Assembly (NCBI RefSeq): GCF_029893585.1
Contig: NZ_JARXYX010000009.1
Span: 124,001 to 188,000 of the forward strand
DNA from: Streptomyces sp. LBL
GTDB taxonomy: Bacteria > Actinomycetota > Actinomycetes > Streptomycetales > Streptomycetaceae
Direction of reading: 5' to 3'
Length of the DNA stretch: 64,000 nt
Position 1 is the first letter of the stretch. Each line of letters begins with the position of its first letter. The translations under genes and the position numbers were made by a program. Shown piece after piece: positions 36,114 through 45,835 of the stretch. The notes beneath the pieces were generated by a model. It ran no database searches. It was not told the DNA's origin and saw nothing but the letters and a program-made list of their open reading frames with translations.

Positions 36114-37310
36114 TCAGCCCTCTTCGGGCGTGGAACCGCTGGTGGAGGCGGTCTGCTGGAACAGCCATTCGGATTTCAGCTCGGCATATCCGGGCTTGAT
36201 GACGTCATTGATCATCGCCAGTCTTTCATCGAAAGGAATGAACGCTGATTTCATCGCATTGACGGAGAACCACTGCATGTCGTCGAGCGTGTAACCGAAG
36301 GCCTCGACAAGATGCTCGAATTCCCGGCTCATGCTGGTACCGGACATCAAGCGGTTGTCGGTGTTCACCGTGGCCCGGAAGTGCAGCCGGCGCAGCAGTC
36401 CGATCGGATGCTCGGCGTACGAGGCCGCCGCCCCGGTCTGGAGGTTGGAACTGGGGCACAGCTCCAGCGGGATCCGCTTGTCCCGGACATAGGAGGCGAG
36501 CCGCCCGAGCTTGACCGTGCCGTCCTCGTGGACCTGGATGTCGTCGATGATGCGCACGCCATGCCCGAGCCGGTCGGCGCCGCACCACTGCAGGGCCTGC
36601 CAGATGGACGGCAGACCGAAGGCCTCGCCGGCGTGGATGGTGAAGTGGTTGTTCTCCCGCTTGAGGTACTCGAAGGCGTCGAGGTGCCGGGTGGGCGGGT
36701 AACCGGCCTCCGCGCCCGCGATGTCGAAGCCGACGACCCCCAGGTCCCGGTAACGGTTGGCGAGTTCGGCGATCTCCAGGGAACGGGCCGCGTGGCGCAT
36801 GGCGGTGAGCAGGGCACCGACCCGGATCCGCCTGCCGTTCGCGCGGGCGAGCCGCTCCCCTTCCCGGAAGCCCTCGTTGACGGCTTCGACGACCTCCTCG
36901 AGGCTGAGTCCTCCGTTCAGGTGCTGCTCCGGCGCATAACGCACCTCGGCGTAGACGACCCCGTCCGCGGCCAGGTCCTCGGCACACTCGGCGGCGACCC
37001 GGACCAGCGCGTCCCGGGTCTGCATCACACCGACGGTGTGCGAGAAGGTCTCCAAGTACCGTTCCAGGGAACCGGAGTCGGCGGCCTCCCGGAACCAGAC
37101 GCCGAGCTTGTCCGGGTCGGTCTCGGGGAGTTGGACGGCGGGGGCGCCTCCGGCGCCTCCATGGCCGTGGGGGACGGTCTCCCGCGCGAGGTCGACCACG
37201 GTGCCGGGACGCAGCCCACCGTCGAGATGGTCGTGCAGCAGAACCTTGGGCGCCCGGCGGATCTGGTCCGCGCTCGGGGTGTTCCCCATCCGGTCAATCT
37301 GGCTCGTCAT
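36114..37310 (-). CDS. add: Adenosine deaminase
   Basis: A 398-residue zinc hydrolase that converts (deoxy)adenosine to (deoxy)inosine. Zinc and catalytic motifs are present: [12 protein letters not shown] (with HxH), [18 protein letters not shown] and ELCPSSN. Inosine is a substrate for the phosphorylase encoded at 22132. ATG at 37310 is six bases from TAGAGT (37317-37322), so probably leaderless, and the palindrome CTACGCGCGTAG lies four bases further upstream, as at deoC and pnp. The C-terminal extension ends in Thr/Ser/Glu-rich sequence. Confidence 0.95.
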   Translation of the reverse strand: MTSQIDRMGNTPSADQIRRAPKVLLHDHLDGGLRPGTVVDLARETVPHGHGGAGGAPAVQLPETDPDKLGVWFREAADSGSLERYLETFSHTVGVMQTRDALVRVAAECAEDLAADGVVYAEVRYAPEQHLNGGLSLEEVVEAVNEGFREGERLARANGRRIRVGALLTAMRHAARSLEIAELANRYRDLGVVGFDIAGAEAGYPPTRHLDAFEYLKRENNHFTIHAGEAFGLPSIWQALQWCGADRLGHGVRIIDDIQVHEDGTVKLGRLASYVRDKRIPLELCPSSNLQTGAAASYAEHPIGLLRRLHFRATVNTDNRLMSGTSMSREFEHLVEAFGYTLDDMQWFSVNAMKSAFIPFDERLAMINDVIKPGYAELKSEWLFQQTASTSGSTPEEG

Positions 37311-37326
37311 GTCCGCACTCTAACTC

Positions 37327-37338
37327 CTACGCGCGTAG
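37327..37338. promoter_or_regulatory. Nucleoside-regulon palindrome at the add promoter
   Basis: CTACGCGCGTAG, four bases upstream of the add -10 box TAGAGT. Identical to the copies at pnp and deoC. Confidence 0.72.
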
Positions 37339-37356
37339 ATCGCCGGGGGTACGAAT

Positions 37357-37455
37357 CCGTCGATACGTAACGGTGACCGCCCGTCGATACCTGGCGGCGC
37401 CCCCCCTCGTAGATACGTCAAGGTGACCGCCTGTCGATACGTAACGGTGACCGCC
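37357..37455. repeat. Four-unit iteron-like repeat upstream of the hydrolase gene
   Basis: Units resembling GTCGATACGTAACGGTGACC start near 37359, 37383, 37409 and 37433, a period of 24-26 bp; the second is degenerate. They lie in the add/hydrolase divergent region, 43-140 bases before the hydrolase start. Could be multiple binding sites for a regulator. Confidence 0.65.
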
Positions 37456-37497
37456 CGGACCAGTGCCGTACACCGATGCTTCTGACACTGTTCTGTC

Positions 37498-38259
37498 ATG
37501 GCACAGCAAGCGACGCCGGTGCGCACGGCCCGGCTGGGGCGGGCGCTCGGTCCGGAGCCGACGGCGGTGAGTGGAGTGGTGCTGCTGCTCCCCGCCGGCG
37601 ACGAGGTCTCCCATCGCAGACCCTCCCCCCTGATGGCGTCCGCGTCCTTACGGGCGCTGGGCCGCCGGATCACCCGCGCGGGCCTCGGCGCGGGCCTCGC
37701 GACCCACGTCGTCCACTACCGCTACCGCGGCTGGAACGGCAGCGCGGCACATCTGGCCCACGACGCGACCTGGGCGACCGAAGAGGCCCTACGACGGTAC
37801 GGCGACGTCCCCGTGTGCCTCACCGGCTTCGACATGGGCGCACGGGCGGCACTGCACGCGGGCGGACACGAAGCCGTCAACTCCGTGGTCGCACTGGCAC
37901 CCTGGCTGCCTGAGGAGGACGTGGCGGCTCCCTCCGAACCGGTGAAACAGCTCGCCGGGCGGCGGGTGTTGATCGTGCACGGCACGAACGACGAACGTAC
38001 GGATCCGGAGCTGTCGTTCCGGCTGGCGGCGCGGGCGAAGAAGGCGAACCGGGAAGTGTGCCGGTTCGAAGTGCACTCCGACGGACACGGGTTGCATCAG
38101 TACCGGGACGAAGTGCACGCGCTGGCCGAGGACTTCGTGATGGGGGCGTTGTTCGGGAGGCCGTTGTCCCGGCCGGTGGAGGACGCGCTGGCGGCTCCGC
38201 CTCCGCTGGGCCTGCGGATGCCTCTCGCCTCCGGCTTCGGGCGGTCCCTTCACCGTTGA
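37498..38259 (+). CDS. Alpha/beta hydrolase with Asp at the nucleophile position
   Basis: A 253-residue alpha/beta-hydrolase-fold protein. The nucleophile elbow reads LTGFDMGARAAL, with Asp where most esterases have Ser; a late VLIVHGTNDERTD strand supplies the acid and SDGHGLHQ the His. Nucleophilic Asp occurs in dehalogenases and epoxide hydrolases, but no other features of those groups are evident, so the activity is open and could be lost. The start ATG at 37498 has a weak ribosome-binding site. Downstream is a 72-bp minisatellite. Confidence 0.8.
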   Translation: MAQQATPVRTARLGRALGPEPTAVSGVVLLLPAGDEVSHRRPSPLMASASLRALGRRITRAGLGAGLATHVVHYRYRGWNGSAAHLAHDATWATEEALRRYGDVPVCLTGFDMGARAALHAGGHEAVNSVVALAPWLPEEDVAAPSEPVKQLAGRRVLIVHGTNDERTDPELSFRLAARAKKANREVCRFEVHSDGHGLHQYRDEVHALAEDFVMGALFGRPLSRPVEDALAAPPPLGLRMPLASGFGRSLHR

Positions 38260-38304
38260 TCCTGCGGCCCGGTGGCGGCGCGCGGGTTTGTGGGGGCTGG
38301 TCGC

Positions 38305-38576
38305 GGCCACACCGCAGAACCACCCGTCGACACAGCCTCGGCCCCTGGGTCGGCTGAGCTTGCGGGCGCCGTTCGCGGCCACACCGCAGAACCACCCGTC
38401 GACACAGCCTCGCGCCCCTGGGTCGGCTGAGCTTGCGGGCGCCGTTCGCGGCCACACCGCAGAGCCACCCGTCGACACCGCCTCGGCCCCTGGGTCGGCT
38501 GAGCTTGCGGGCGCCGTTCGCGGCCACACCGCAGAGCCACCCGTCGACACCGCCTCGCGCCCTGCGGCGGCTGCCC
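38305..38576. repeat. 72-bp minisatellite, three full copies and a partial one
   Basis: Units begin at 38305, 38377, 38450 and 38522, each starting GGCCACACCGCAGARCCACC and containing GGGTCGGCTGAGCTTGCGGG. One unit has an extra base. It fills the gap between the convergent hydrolase and LysR genes and has no gene of its own; because 72 is divisible by three it creates long spurious frames. Confidence 0.9.
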
Positions 38577-38577
38577 C

Positions 38578-39474
38578 TCAGGTGGGGAGGAGGTTGTCGC
38601 GGCGGGAGAGCAGGAACTTCTTGAAGGCGGCCACCGGTGGGGTGTCCGGATGGCCGTCGAGCCAGGCCACGCCGATTTCCCGGGCCGCTCGGGGGGCCGT
38701 GACCGTGAGCTCCACCACTCCGGGGCGGGGGAAGGCCGGCGGGGGCAGGAGCGCCACCCCCAGACCCGCCGCGACGAGGCCCCTCAGGGTTTCCGCCTCC
38801 TCGCCCTCGAAGGCCACCCGGGGCCTGAAACCCGCCTCCTGGCAGAGGTCGTCGGTGATCCGGCGCAGCCCGTAGCCGGGTTCGAGGGTCACGAAGACCT
38901 CGTCGGCGGCCTCCACCAGCCGGACCCGCCTGCGGGTGGCGAGGCGATGGTCGGCGGGGACGACGAGGCGGAGTTTCTGTTCGTCGAGGCGGCGGGCCAC
39001 CAGGTCGGGGGCGTCCGGGACCGGGGAGGTCAGGCAGAGATCCAGTTCGCCGGCCCGGAGCTTTTCCAGCATCGCCTCGCCGTAGTTCTGGACGAGGCTG
39101 AAGCGGACGCGTGGGTGGTCGGCGCGGAAGGCGTGGATGAGGCCCGGTACGGTCTCGGCGCCCATGGTGTGCAGGAAGCCGAAGGCGACCTTGCCGGTGG
39201 CCGGGTCGGCGTCGGCGCGGACCTCGTCGGCGGCGCGCTCGATCTCGGCGAGGGCGCGTTCGACGGAGGCGAGGAAGGTGCGGCCGGCCGGGGTGAGCGA
39301 GAGCGTGCGGCCGCGGCGGGCGAACAGGTCGACGCCCAGGTCCTGTTCGAGGCGGACCATCGCGCGGGACAGGGTCGACTGGGGGACCTGCATCTCCTGG
39401 GCGGCCCGGGTGACGTGCTCGGTACGGGCGACGCCGGCGAAGTAGGCGAGGCGCGGGGCGAGCAGCCTCGACAT
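38578..39474 (-). CDS. LysR-family transcriptional regulator
   Basis: A 298-residue LysR regulator. The helix-turn-helix (FAGVARTEHVTRAAQEMQVPQSTLSRAMVRLEQDLGVDLF) is at residues about 12-47, followed by the usual linker helix and a periplasmic-binding-like effector domain. It is divergent from the MFS transporter gene with 129 bases between, the classic layout for a regulator controlling its neighbour. ATG at 39474 is chosen; longer in-frame starts upstream have no better site and add non-family sequence. Confidence 0.92.
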   Translation of the reverse strand: MSRLLAPRLAYFAGVARTEHVTRAAQEMQVPQSTLSRAMVRLEQDLGVDLFARRGRTLSLTPAGRTFLASVERALAEIERAADEVRADADPATGKVAFGFLHTMGAETVPGLIHAFRADHPRVRFSLVQNYGEAMLEKLRAGELDLCLTSPVPDAPDLVARRLDEQKLRLVVPADHRLATRRRVRLVEAADEVFVTLEPGYGLRRITDDLCQEAGFRPRVAFEGEEAETLRGLVAAGLGVALLPPPAFPRPGVVELTVTAPRAAREIGVAWLDGHPDTPPVAAFKKFLLSRRDNLLPT

Positions 39475-39603
39475 GTCCGCCCTGTCTTCTGTGTCACTGG
39501 ACGGTGACAGACGAGCCTGTGACCTCTGCTGATGCATCATGGGAACGATTATGGCGATTCCATGCATTGGACGGATGACCAGGGACGTACGTAGCTTCGA
39601 GGC
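39475..39603. promoter_or_regulatory. LysR/MFS divergent promoter region
   Basis: Contains ATGGCGATTCCAT near 39549 and CCATGCATTGG near 39562, dyad-like sequences suited to LysR binding (T-N11-A). Exact site not determined. Confidence 0.4.
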
Positions 39604-40884
39604 ATGTCTCCCGCCAGTACCGGGGCGCCCACCGTCGTGGTCGCCGCATCCTCTGTCCCCCCTGTCGTCGACTCCCGTGTGACCCCGGGCGGCCCCGGCT
39701 ACCGCCGGATGAGCTTCGCCCTCTTCCTCGCGGGCGTGGCGACCTTCGCGCTGCTGTATTCCACCCAGGCCCTGCTGCCGCTGATCTCCGGCGAGTTCGG
39801 GGTGGCGGCGAGCGAGGCGAGCTGGACGGTGGCGGCCGCGACCGGCGGACTGGCGCTGTTCGTCCTTCCGATGAGCGCCCTCTCGGAACGCTTCGGACGC
39901 CGTACGATCATGACGGCCTCGCTGGCCGTCGCGGTGACCGTCGGGCTGCTCGTGCCCTTCGCGCCGTCGCTGACCGCGCTGGTCGTGCTGCGCGCGGTCC
40001 AGGGTGCGGCGCTGGCCGGGCTTCCGGCCTCGGCGACGGCCTACCTCGCGGAGGAGGTCACCCCCAAGGCGCTGGTCACCGCGATCGGCCTGTTCGTCGC
40101 GGGCAACAGTGTCGGCGGGATGAGCGGCCGGGTCATCACCGGCTGGGTCGCGCAGGAGTGGGGCTGGCGGGTCGCGGTCGCGGTGATCGGCGTGATCGCG
40201 GTGGCGTGCGCGGTGGCCTTCCGGGCGCTGCTGCCGGCACCGAAGCACTTCGTGGCGGGCTCACTGCGGCCCCGGGTCCTGGCCGGCACGATCCGCGACC
40301 ACCTCGCCAACCCGCTGCTGCGTCGGCTGTACGCGATCGGCGCGCTGTTCATGACGGTGTTCGGCGGCGTCTACACGGTCATCGGCTACCGCCTGGCCGA
40401 GGCCCCTTTCGGCCTCCCCCAGGGCATCGTCGGCTCGGTCTTCCTCGTCTACCTGGTGGGCACGGTGTCGGCGTCGACGGCCAGCCGGCTGGTGGGCCGA
40501 CTGGGCCGCCGGGGGGCGCTGTACGCGGGTGGCGGTACGACGGCAGCGGGTCTGCTGCTTTCCCTGGCGGATTCGCTGCCGCTGGTCCTGCTGGGCCTGG
40601 TCCTGATCACCGCGGGCTTCTTCGCAGGGCACGCGGTCGCCTCGTCTGCGGTCAGCAAGACGGCGACGAAGGGGCGGGCGCAGGCGTCGGCGCTGTACCA
40701 GTCGGCGTACTACATCGGGTCGAGCACGGGGAGCACGGTGGGAGCGATGGCCTTCCACGCGGAGGGCTGGGCCGGGACGGTGGGCGTGGGTCTGCTGGCG
40801 GTGCTGGGCGTCGTGACGATCACGGTGGTCGGGTCGCGGGCGGCGCGGGTCGCTGCGCGGCGGGGGCCGGTGGCGGCGCACTGA
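39604..40884 (+). CDS. MFS transporter (YnfM-like, 12 helices)
   Basis: A 426-residue major facilitator with about twelve hydrophobic segments. After a 35-residue cytoplasmic N-terminus comes helix 1 (MSFALFLAGVATFALLYSTQALLPLI); motif A reads SERFGRRTIM between helices 2 and 3. The pattern FALLYSTQALLPLIS is typical of the YnfM branch, generally drug or metabolite efflux. Divergent from a LysR gene that probably controls it. Substrate not predictable. Confidence 0.9.
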   Translation: MSPASTGAPTVVVAASSVPPVVDSRVTPGGPGYRRMSFALFLAGVATFALLYSTQALLPLISGEFGVAASEASWTVAAATGGLALFVLPMSALSERFGRRTIMTASLAVAVTVGLLVPFAPSLTALVVLRAVQGAALAGLPASATAYLAEEVTPKALVTAIGLFVAGNSVGGMSGRVITGWVAQEWGWRVAVAVIGVIAVACAVAFRALLPAPKHFVAGSLRPRVLAGTIRDHLANPLLRRLYAIGALFMTVFGGVYTVIGYRLAEAPFGLPQGIVGSVFLVYLVGTVSASTASRLVGRLGRRGALYAGGGTTAAGLLLSLADSLPLVLLGLVLITAGFFAGHAVASSAVSKTATKGRAQASALYQSAYYIGSSTGSTVGAMAFHAEGWAGTVGVGLLAVLGVVTITVVGSRAARVAARRGPVAAH

Positions 40885-41035
40885 CCGGGTCGCGCCCCTG
40901 GAGTCACGCGGCCCGCACCCCCTCCGGCCTGGCCATTTCCCACTCCCCAGGCCATTGTCAGTGGCGTGCGATAGCTTCCGGAGTACTGGGGCGCAACGGT
41001 GCGCACGGAACGGCCACAGGGGTGAGTGGGCGACA

Positions 41036-42052
41036 ATGACCGACGGCACGGCGACGACGACAGACCTCGACGTCACACTGGAACAGCACCGGAAAGAGCT
41101 GACCGGCTACTGCTACCGCATGCTGGGCTCCTCCTTCGAGGCCGAGGACGCGGTCCAGGACACCATGGTCCGGGCCTGGCGCAGCTACGCGAAGTTCGAG
41201 GGCCGCGCCAGCCTCCGCTCCTGGCTCTACCGCATCGCGACGAACGTCTGCCTGGACATGCTGACCGCCGGCAACAAGCGCGCCCGGCCCATGGACCTCA
41301 CGGAGGCCACCCCGCTCGCCCAGGCCGCCCTGTCCCCCCGCCCGGACCACACCTGGCTGGAACCGATGCCCGACGCCCGCATACTCCCGACCGTCGAGGA
41401 CCCGGCAGAGGCGGCCGTCGCCAAGGAGTCCGTGCGGCTCGCGTTCATGGCCGCCCTGCAGCAGCTGCCGCCCAAGCAGCGCGCGGTGCTGATCCTGCGC
41501 GAGGTGCTGGCCTGGCGGGCGAGCGAGGTCGCCGAGTTGCTCGACACCTCGGTCGCGTCGGTCAACAGCGCGCTGCAACGGGCCCGTGCGACGCTCGCCG
41601 AGCGGGAGCAGCACGGCGCCGACGCCGCCGTGTCCGACCCGCTGGACGAGGAGCAGCAAAAGCTCCTGGAGCGCTATGTGGCGGCGTTCGAGGGCTACGA
41701 CATGGCGGCGCTGACGGCTCTGCTGCACGAGGACGCCGTCATGACGATGCCGCCGTTCGACCTGTGGCTGACCGGCCACCGGGACATCACCGACTTCATG
41801 ACGACACTCGGCGCCCCCTGCGCGGGTTCGCGTCTGACGCCGGTCCAGGTCAACGGACTGCCCGGGTTCGCCCAGTACAAGCCGGACCCGGAGAAGGGCG
41901 GCTTCGCTCCCTGGGCGGTCCAGGTCCTCGAGATCTCAGAGGGCCGGATCACCGGGTTCCACTGCTTCCTCGACACGCAGCGCTGGTTCCCGCTGTTCGG
42001 GCTGCCCCTCCACCTCGATGCGGAGACCGACCAGGTCGAGGAGGGCGCGTAG
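41036..42052 (+). CDS. ECF sigma factor with C-terminal SnoaL-like domain
   Basis: A 338-residue sigma factor. Region 2 (HRKELTGYCYRMLGSSFEAEDAVQDTMVRAWRSYAKFEG) and region 4 (LQQLPPKQRAVLILREVLAWRASEVAELLDTSVASVNSALQRARATL) are followed by a SnoaL-like fold (LLERYVAAFEGYDMAALTALLHEDAVMTMPPFDLWLTG) of about 120 residues. This layout matches the SigG/TIGR02960 type, where the extra domain takes part in control instead of a separate anti-sigma factor. No anti-sigma gene is adjacent. Its 3' end overlaps the STAS gene on the other strand by 117 bases. Confidence 0.92.
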   Translation: MTDGTATTTDLDVTLEQHRKELTGYCYRMLGSSFEAEDAVQDTMVRAWRSYAKFEGRASLRSWLYRIATNVCLDMLTAGNKRARPMDLTEATPLAQAALSPRPDHTWLEPMPDARILPTVEDPAEAAVAKESVRLAFMAALQQLPPKQRAVLILREVLAWRASEVAELLDTSVASVNSALQRARATLAEREQHGADAAVSDPLDEEQQKLLERYVAAFEGYDMAALTALLHEDAVMTMPPFDLWLTGHRDITDFMTTLGAPCAGSRLTPVQVNGLPGFAQYKPDPEKGGFAPWAVQVLEISEGRITGFHCFLDTQRWFPLFGLPLHLDAETDQVEEGA

Positions 42053-42376
42053 GCCGGGATGGGGGTCACGCAGCCGGATCCGGCCCCCGGCCCGCTTGGC
42101 GGCGAGCTCCAGCCGGGCCAGCAGGTCGACGGCCCCGAGCCCCGGCGGCCCCAGACCCGCGACATCACACACCACACACCCGGCGCCGGTACTCTCCAGC
42201 AGCATCCGCACGTCGTCGCACAGCCCGGTCACCTCGTCTTGAGTGACGGGGCCGGTCAGCACGAGTACGGCGGGTGTCATGGCGTCCACGATCGGTAGAC
42301 CGGGCGGGCGGACGTAACTCATCGCGGCCCGCGGCCCGGTGGCGTGGGCGGCCGGTTGCCCACCCAGCAAGATCAC
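41936..42376 (-). CDS. STAS-domain protein
   Basis: A 146-residue protein with an anti-sigma-factor-antagonist-like STAS fold: LVLTGPVTQDEVTGLCDDVRMLLESTGAGCVVCDVAGLGPPGLGAVDLLARLELAAKRAGGRIRL. The usual phosphorylatable Ser position in the D-x-S-G stretch is GPPGLGA here, so classic phospho-switching is doubtful. GTG at 42376 with AAGGAGG upstream is used; ATG at 42322 or 42283 would also keep the domain. The last 39 codons lie antisense to the ECF sigma factor gene. Function unknown; a link to the sigma factor is only suggested by position. Confidence 0.75.
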   Translation of the reverse strand: MILLGGQPAAHATGPRAAMSYVRPPGLPIVDAMTPAVLVLTGPVTQDEVTGLCDDVRMLLESTGAGCVVCDVAGLGPPGLGAVDLLARLELAAKRAGGRIRLRDPHPGLRALLDLVGLRIEVEGQPEQREPALRVEEAVEPGDPAL

Positions 42377-42476
42377 ATTGACCTGCGGCCCTCCTTCCCC
42401 GGAGGGTTAGCTGTATGCCCCAACGATCGGCACCGCCCCGGATACCGCACGGCCTTCTCCCCCCTGAGGAGGTGCC

Positions 42477-43400
42477 GTGCAGGGAGTGCTGACGGGTTTC
42501 GCGGTCATCGCGGTCGTGATCGGCGTCGGATACGTCATCGGCCGGGCCGGTCACCTCGGCGTCCACGGCCGCGAGGTACTGACCAAGCTGGCCTTCCACG
42601 TGGCGTCACCGGCCCTGCTGTTCACCACGCTGGCCCGTGCGGACCTGTCGGTGATCTTCTCCAGCCGGCTGCTGGTGACCGCGCTGAGCACGGCCGCGGC
42701 TGCGGGGATCTTCGTCGCGGTGGGGGTCGTACGGGGCTGGGGTGTGGGCCGTACGACGATCGGCGCGCTGTGCTCCGGTTACGTCAACTCGGGCAACCTC
42801 GGCATCCCGATCGCGGTGTACGTCCTGGGCGACGCCTCGCTGGTGGCGCCGGTCCTGCTGTTCCAGCTGCTCCTGCTCACGCCGGTCGCGCTGACGATCC
42901 TGGACATGTCGGGCCGGGACGGCGAGGAGGGTCCGCTGTGGCGGCGCCTGCTCACCCCGCTGCGCAATCCGATCGCGCTGGGCTCCCTCGCCGGAGTCGC
43001 CGTCTCGGCGTCCGGCCTGCGCGTCCCCGCGCCCGTCATGGACCCCGTGACCCTGATCGGCAACATGTCCGTCCCGGCGGTCCTGCTCGCCTTCGGCATC
43101 TCCCTGTGCGGCAGCACGATGCCGGGCCGGGGGCCGGACCGGCCGCTCGTGCTGCTCTCGGTCCTGCTGAAGACGGTGGGCCAGCCGGTGGCGGCCTGGG
43201 CGCTGGCGGCGGGGGTCTTCGACCTGCACGGGGCCCAACTCCTCGACGTGGTGGTCACGTCGGCGCTGCCCGCCGCACAGAACCTGTACACGTACGCGTC
43301 GAGCTACGGGGTGGGCGAGCGGCTGGCCCGGGACTCGATCCTGGTGTCGACGGTGTTGTCGGTGCCGGTGCTGGTGGTGGTGGCGGCGCTGCTCGGGTGA
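42477..43400 (+). CDS. AEC-family transporter (auxin efflux carrier family)
   Basis: A 307-residue membrane carrier with about ten helices. Family features include the N-terminal TGFAVIAVVIGVGYVIGR helix, YVNSGNLGIPIAVYVLGD (the conserved N-G-N-x-G region) and the C-terminal SALPAAQNLYTYASSYGVG. Bacterial members move malate, malonate or other carboxylates. GTG at 42477 follows GAGGAGGTGCC. Converges with the next gene with a one-base gap. Confidence 0.9.
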   Translation: MQGVLTGFAVIAVVIGVGYVIGRAGHLGVHGREVLTKLAFHVASPALLFTTLARADLSVIFSSRLLVTALSTAAAAGIFVAVGVVRGWGVGRTTIGALCSGYVNSGNLGIPIAVYVLGDASLVAPVLLFQLLLLTPVALTILDMSGRDGEEGPLWRRLLTPLRNPIALGSLAGVAVSASGLRVPAPVMDPVTLIGNMSVPAVLLAFGISLCGSTMPGRGPDRPLVLLSVLLKTVGQPVAAWALAAGVFDLHGAQLLDVVVTSALPAAQNLYTYASSYGVGERLARDSILVSTVLSVPVLVVVAALLG

Positions 43401-43401
43401 G

Positions 43402-43986
43402 TCAGTTCTCCGGGAACTCGCTGGTGTCGATGACGAGGTCGAAGGGCGCGGGAAGAGCAAGGGGCTCGCCGAACTTGGCGATGACCAGCGGGCGGTAGAC
43501 ATCTCCCCGCGGTTCTCCGAACAGAGTCGCGGTAGGACCTTCTGGCGCCCAGCGGTCAACAAGAAGGTAGAGCGGGATGCCTGCGGAGGCATATGCGGCC
43601 GGCTTGCTCACGCGGTCGTGGCGTGCGTTCTTCCTGGAGGTGACCTCCACGACCAATTCTGCGAGGGCGGCCGGCAGATAGGTGTCCGCCTCGGCGCACG
43701 CGTGGACTGGAGCAACGAGGATGTCCGGGATGAACATGCCCAGCCGCGACGGAACGGCGATGGCCTGGGTCTGGTAGACCCCCCAGTCTTCGGGGATCAC
43801 CGAGTACAGGCGGCGCTGAATGCGTTCCGCGATCACGTTGTGGCGGGGCGCGGGAGCAGGTGACACGGTGATGATCCCCTCGATGATCTCCACCTTGCTA
43901 CCCTCAGGCCACTCCATCTCCTCCCAGAACCGGACGAGGTCGTCCCAGCTCTGCTCAGGGTCGTGGCTGACGGTGAGTGCGCTCAC
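43402..43986 (-). CDS. Uma2/DUF820-family protein with PD-(D/E)xK nuclease fold
   Basis: A 194-residue protein of the Uma2 family. The fold core is visible: VEIIEGIITVSPAP, then IPDILVAPV (first acidic), ELVVEVTSRKNARHDRVSKPAAYASAGIPLYLLVD (Glu and Lys of the nuclease-like site). These proteins are abundant in Streptomyces and cyanobacteria and their role is uncertain. The GC content looks lower than its neighbours, hinting at later arrival. GTG at 43986 follows GGAG; a TTG at 43998 is less likely. Confidence 0.88.
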   Translation of the reverse strand: MSALTVSHDPEQSWDDLVRFWEEMEWPEGSKVEIIEGIITVSPAPAPRHNVIAERIQRRLYSVIPEDWGVYQTQAIAVPSRLGMFIPDILVAPVHACAEADTYLPAALAELVVEVTSRKNARHDRVSKPAAYASAGIPLYLLVDRWAPEGPTATLFGEPRGDVYRPLVIAKFGEPLALPAPFDLVIDTSEFPEN

Positions 43987-44080
43987 GGCGGTCTCCAATC
44001 GGTCGTCACCGATTCCAGCATGCCGAACGGGACCGGCAGCGGTCCACCGATCCCGTTCACCCGAATGGGGAAACCGCAGG

Positions 44081-45373
<1,293 letters not shown>

Positions 45374-45442
45374 GGCTTTCCTTCCGGACGTTCAAAAAAG
45401 TACGCGGCCCCTGAGCGGCGACGCGGAGGGGCCGCACGAAAG

Positions 45443-45835
45443 TCACCTGTCGAGATGGCCCGGCCCGAAGGCCTGCGGCAGCATCCGGGACAGGGGCAGG
45501 ACCCCCGCCGGGGTCTCCAGCAGCAGGTCGGGTCCGCCGAACTCGTACAGCAGCTGGCGGCAGCGGCCGCACGGGACGAGGATCTCGCCGTGCCGGTCGA
45601 CGCACGTGAAGTGGGTCAGCCGGCCGCCGCCGGTGTTCTGCAGCTCCGAGACCAGTCCGCACTCGGCGCAGAGGCTGAGGCCGTAGGAGGCGTTCTCGAC
45701 GTTGCAGCCCGACACGGTCCGCCCGTCGTCGACGAGGGCGGCCACACCGACCGGATAACGGGAGTACGGGGCGTACGCCCGGGACATCGCGTCCCGGGCC
45801 ACCGCACGCAGCCGCTGCCAGTCGACGTCGGTCAT
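45443..45835 (-). CDS. cdd: Cytidine deaminase
   Basis: A 130-residue zinc deaminase converting (deoxy)cytidine to (deoxy)uridine. The catalytic motif CAE (SLCAECGLVS) and the second zinc motif PCGRCRQ are intact; GCNVENASYG binds substrate. Three cysteines bind zinc, so it is of the tetrameric type. Its ATG overlaps the permease stop codon (ATGA), so translation is coupled. The product uridine or deoxyuridine can go to DeoA or uridine kinase. Confidence 0.96.
   Translation of the reverse strand: MTDVDWQRLRAVARDAMSRAYAPYSRYPVGVAALVDDGRTVSGCNVENASYGLSLCAECGLVSELQNTGGGRLTHFTCVDRHGEILVPCGRCRQLLYEFGGPDLLLETPAGVLPLSRMLPQAFGPGHLDR

Noticed and set aside
38305..38576. CRISPR-like direct repeats
   Set aside because: The 72-bp units are contiguous with no unique spacers and no cas genes; a minisatellite fits.
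39475..40248. Upstream extension of the LysR reading frame
   Set aside because: The added residues are Arg/Asp-rich non-family sequence antisense to the MFS gene; LysR proteins start close to the helix-turn-helix.
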